DNA of 64,000 nt from Candidatus Rifleibacteriota bacterium (lineage in GTDB: Bacteria > Muiribacteriota > Ozemobacteria > Ozemobacterales > Ozemobacteraceae). Below are positions 63,601 through 64,000 of the stretch, piece after piece. The notes under the pieces were generated by a model. The model was not told where the DNA came from and searched no databases. It saw only the letters and a program-made list of their open reading frames with translations. The DNA is taken from the NCBI GenBank assembly GCA_018818125.1, contig JAHISQ010000053.1:26294-90293 (forward strand). The letters are read 5' to 3'. Each line of letters begins with the position of its first letter. Position 1 is the first letter of the stretch. The translations under genes were made by a program, and so were the position numbers.

Positions 63601-64000
63601 TTCTTTGAAGGTAGCGATTTGCAGTGGCAAAGGCGGAACCGGTAAAACCACGCTGGCTTTAAGTCTGGCCTGGACACTTGGCCGTGCTGAGGAATTCAAT
63701 CTGCCGGTAAGACTTCTTGATTGCGATGTTGAGGAGCCCAATTGTCACCTGTTTTTGCGTTGCAACTATGATGAACTCTTGCCGGTATTTGCAGAAAAGG
63801 CTGTTTTTGATATACAGCTTTGTAATGGCTGTGGTATTTGTGCCAAAAAATGCCGATACAACGCGATTGCAGTGGTTAAAGGCAAGCCGCTGGTATTTAA
63901 TGATCTGTGCCACTCATGCGGAGTTTGTGCGGCAGTTTGCCCGCACAATGCGATTACGTTGAAACCAGAACGAATTGGCGAGATACTGGTTGACTATAAC
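63581..64000 (+). CDS. MinD-superfamily ATPase with inserted ferredoxin domain, partial
   Basis: The first 140 residues are inside the window. They contain a deviant Walker A SGKGGTGKTT (about residue 14), the DCDVEEPN block, and two 4Fe-4S ferredoxin motifs (CNGCGICAKKC and CHSCGVCAAVC). This architecture, a ParA/MinD ATPase with inserted ferredoxin, is typical of proteins next to NifX-like genes and presumably helps assemble or deliver Fe-S clusters. TTG 63581 has GGGG upstream and overlaps the NifX-like gene by 20 bases; TTG 63605 is an alternative start. Confidence 0.88.
   Translation, partial: MKDTGFDSLKVAICSGKGGTGKTTLALSLAWTLGRAEEFNLPVRLLDCDVEEPNCHLFLRCNYDELLPVFAEKAVFDIQLCNGCGICAKKCRYNAIAVVKGKPLVFNDLCHSCGVCAAVCPHNAITLKPERIGEILVDYN

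Overview
The window is a 64 kb piece of a bacterial chromosome. It is mostly housekeeping genes with strong Shine-Dalgarno sites and sigma-70-like promoters, interrupted by a short accessory island. Many genes encode exported proteins with signal peptides: TPR proteins, beta-propellers and pseudopilins. Together with the type IV pilus/type II secretion-like minor pilins, this suggests a didermal, uncultured lineage. Candidatus Riflebacteria/Ozemobacteria is my best guess from gene style, but nothing in the sequence proves it. No CRISPR array, rRNA, complete insertion sequence or prophage was seen.

Layout. (1) 0-5.1 kb: the tail of a probable YvcK/CofD-like protein, whiA, then a convergent block of a spermidine-synthase-like membrane protein and two pseudopilins. 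(2) 5.1-14.1 kb: an exported AmmeMemoRadiSam-type radical SAM enzyme, an exported protein of unknown function, and a reverse-strand block of propeller, TPR and large secreted proteins. (3) 14.1-24 kb: hpf, a PTS IIA (PtsN-like) gene, secA, two pseudopilins, prfB with its programmed +1 frameshift, another pilin-like exported protein, a TPR protein and two very small genes. (4) 24.3-32.7 kb: cysS, mrnC and an rlmB-type methyltransferase with a repetitive basic tail; then a strong promoter, tRNA-Thr, tRNA-Tyr, tRNA-Thr, tuf, rpmG, tRNA-Trp, secE, nusG, rplK, rplA, an L10 leader, rplJ and rplL. rpoB/rpoC do not follow. (5) 32.8-37.8 kb: a two-gene phosphotransferase system consisting of an EIIA-HPr-EI fusion and an EIIC with two EIIB domains. 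(6) 37.8-48.7 kb: larE, then an accessory island with a beta-helix repeat protein, a broken acetyltransferase, a stand-alone nucleotide-cyclase domain, small membrane proteins and three copies of a 58-bp repeat resembling half of an integron attC site. It continues with a Na+/H+ antiporter-like protein, a small regulator/membrane protein pair behind four 21-bp iterons, and unknown exported proteins. (7) 48.9-64 kb: a cNMP/PAS/HATPase sensor with an RsbW-like partner, an HTH-GspE ATPase fusion under a palindromic operator, DUF2809, a WG-repeat protein, a PLP-fold/GNAT fusion that lacks the PLP lysine, two very large convergent paralogous propeller proteins, and DUF134 - NifX-like - MinD/ferredoxin ATPase behind a perfect 14-bp inverted repeat.

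The genes work together in several clear units: translation and secretion in the centre (EF-Tu, RF2, L11-L1-L10-L12, SecE, SecA, hibernation factor), sugar uptake by the fused PTS, pilus-like secretion with scattered minor pilins and a variant ATPase, and a regulatory Fe-S/MinD-type unit at the right end. The best candidates for undescribed biology are the lysine-less PLP-fold/GNAT fusion (54996-56360), the HTH-GspE ATPase with its own operator (50985-52557), the cassette-like repeats (40767-42436) and the iteron-controlled two-gene unit (44958-45646).
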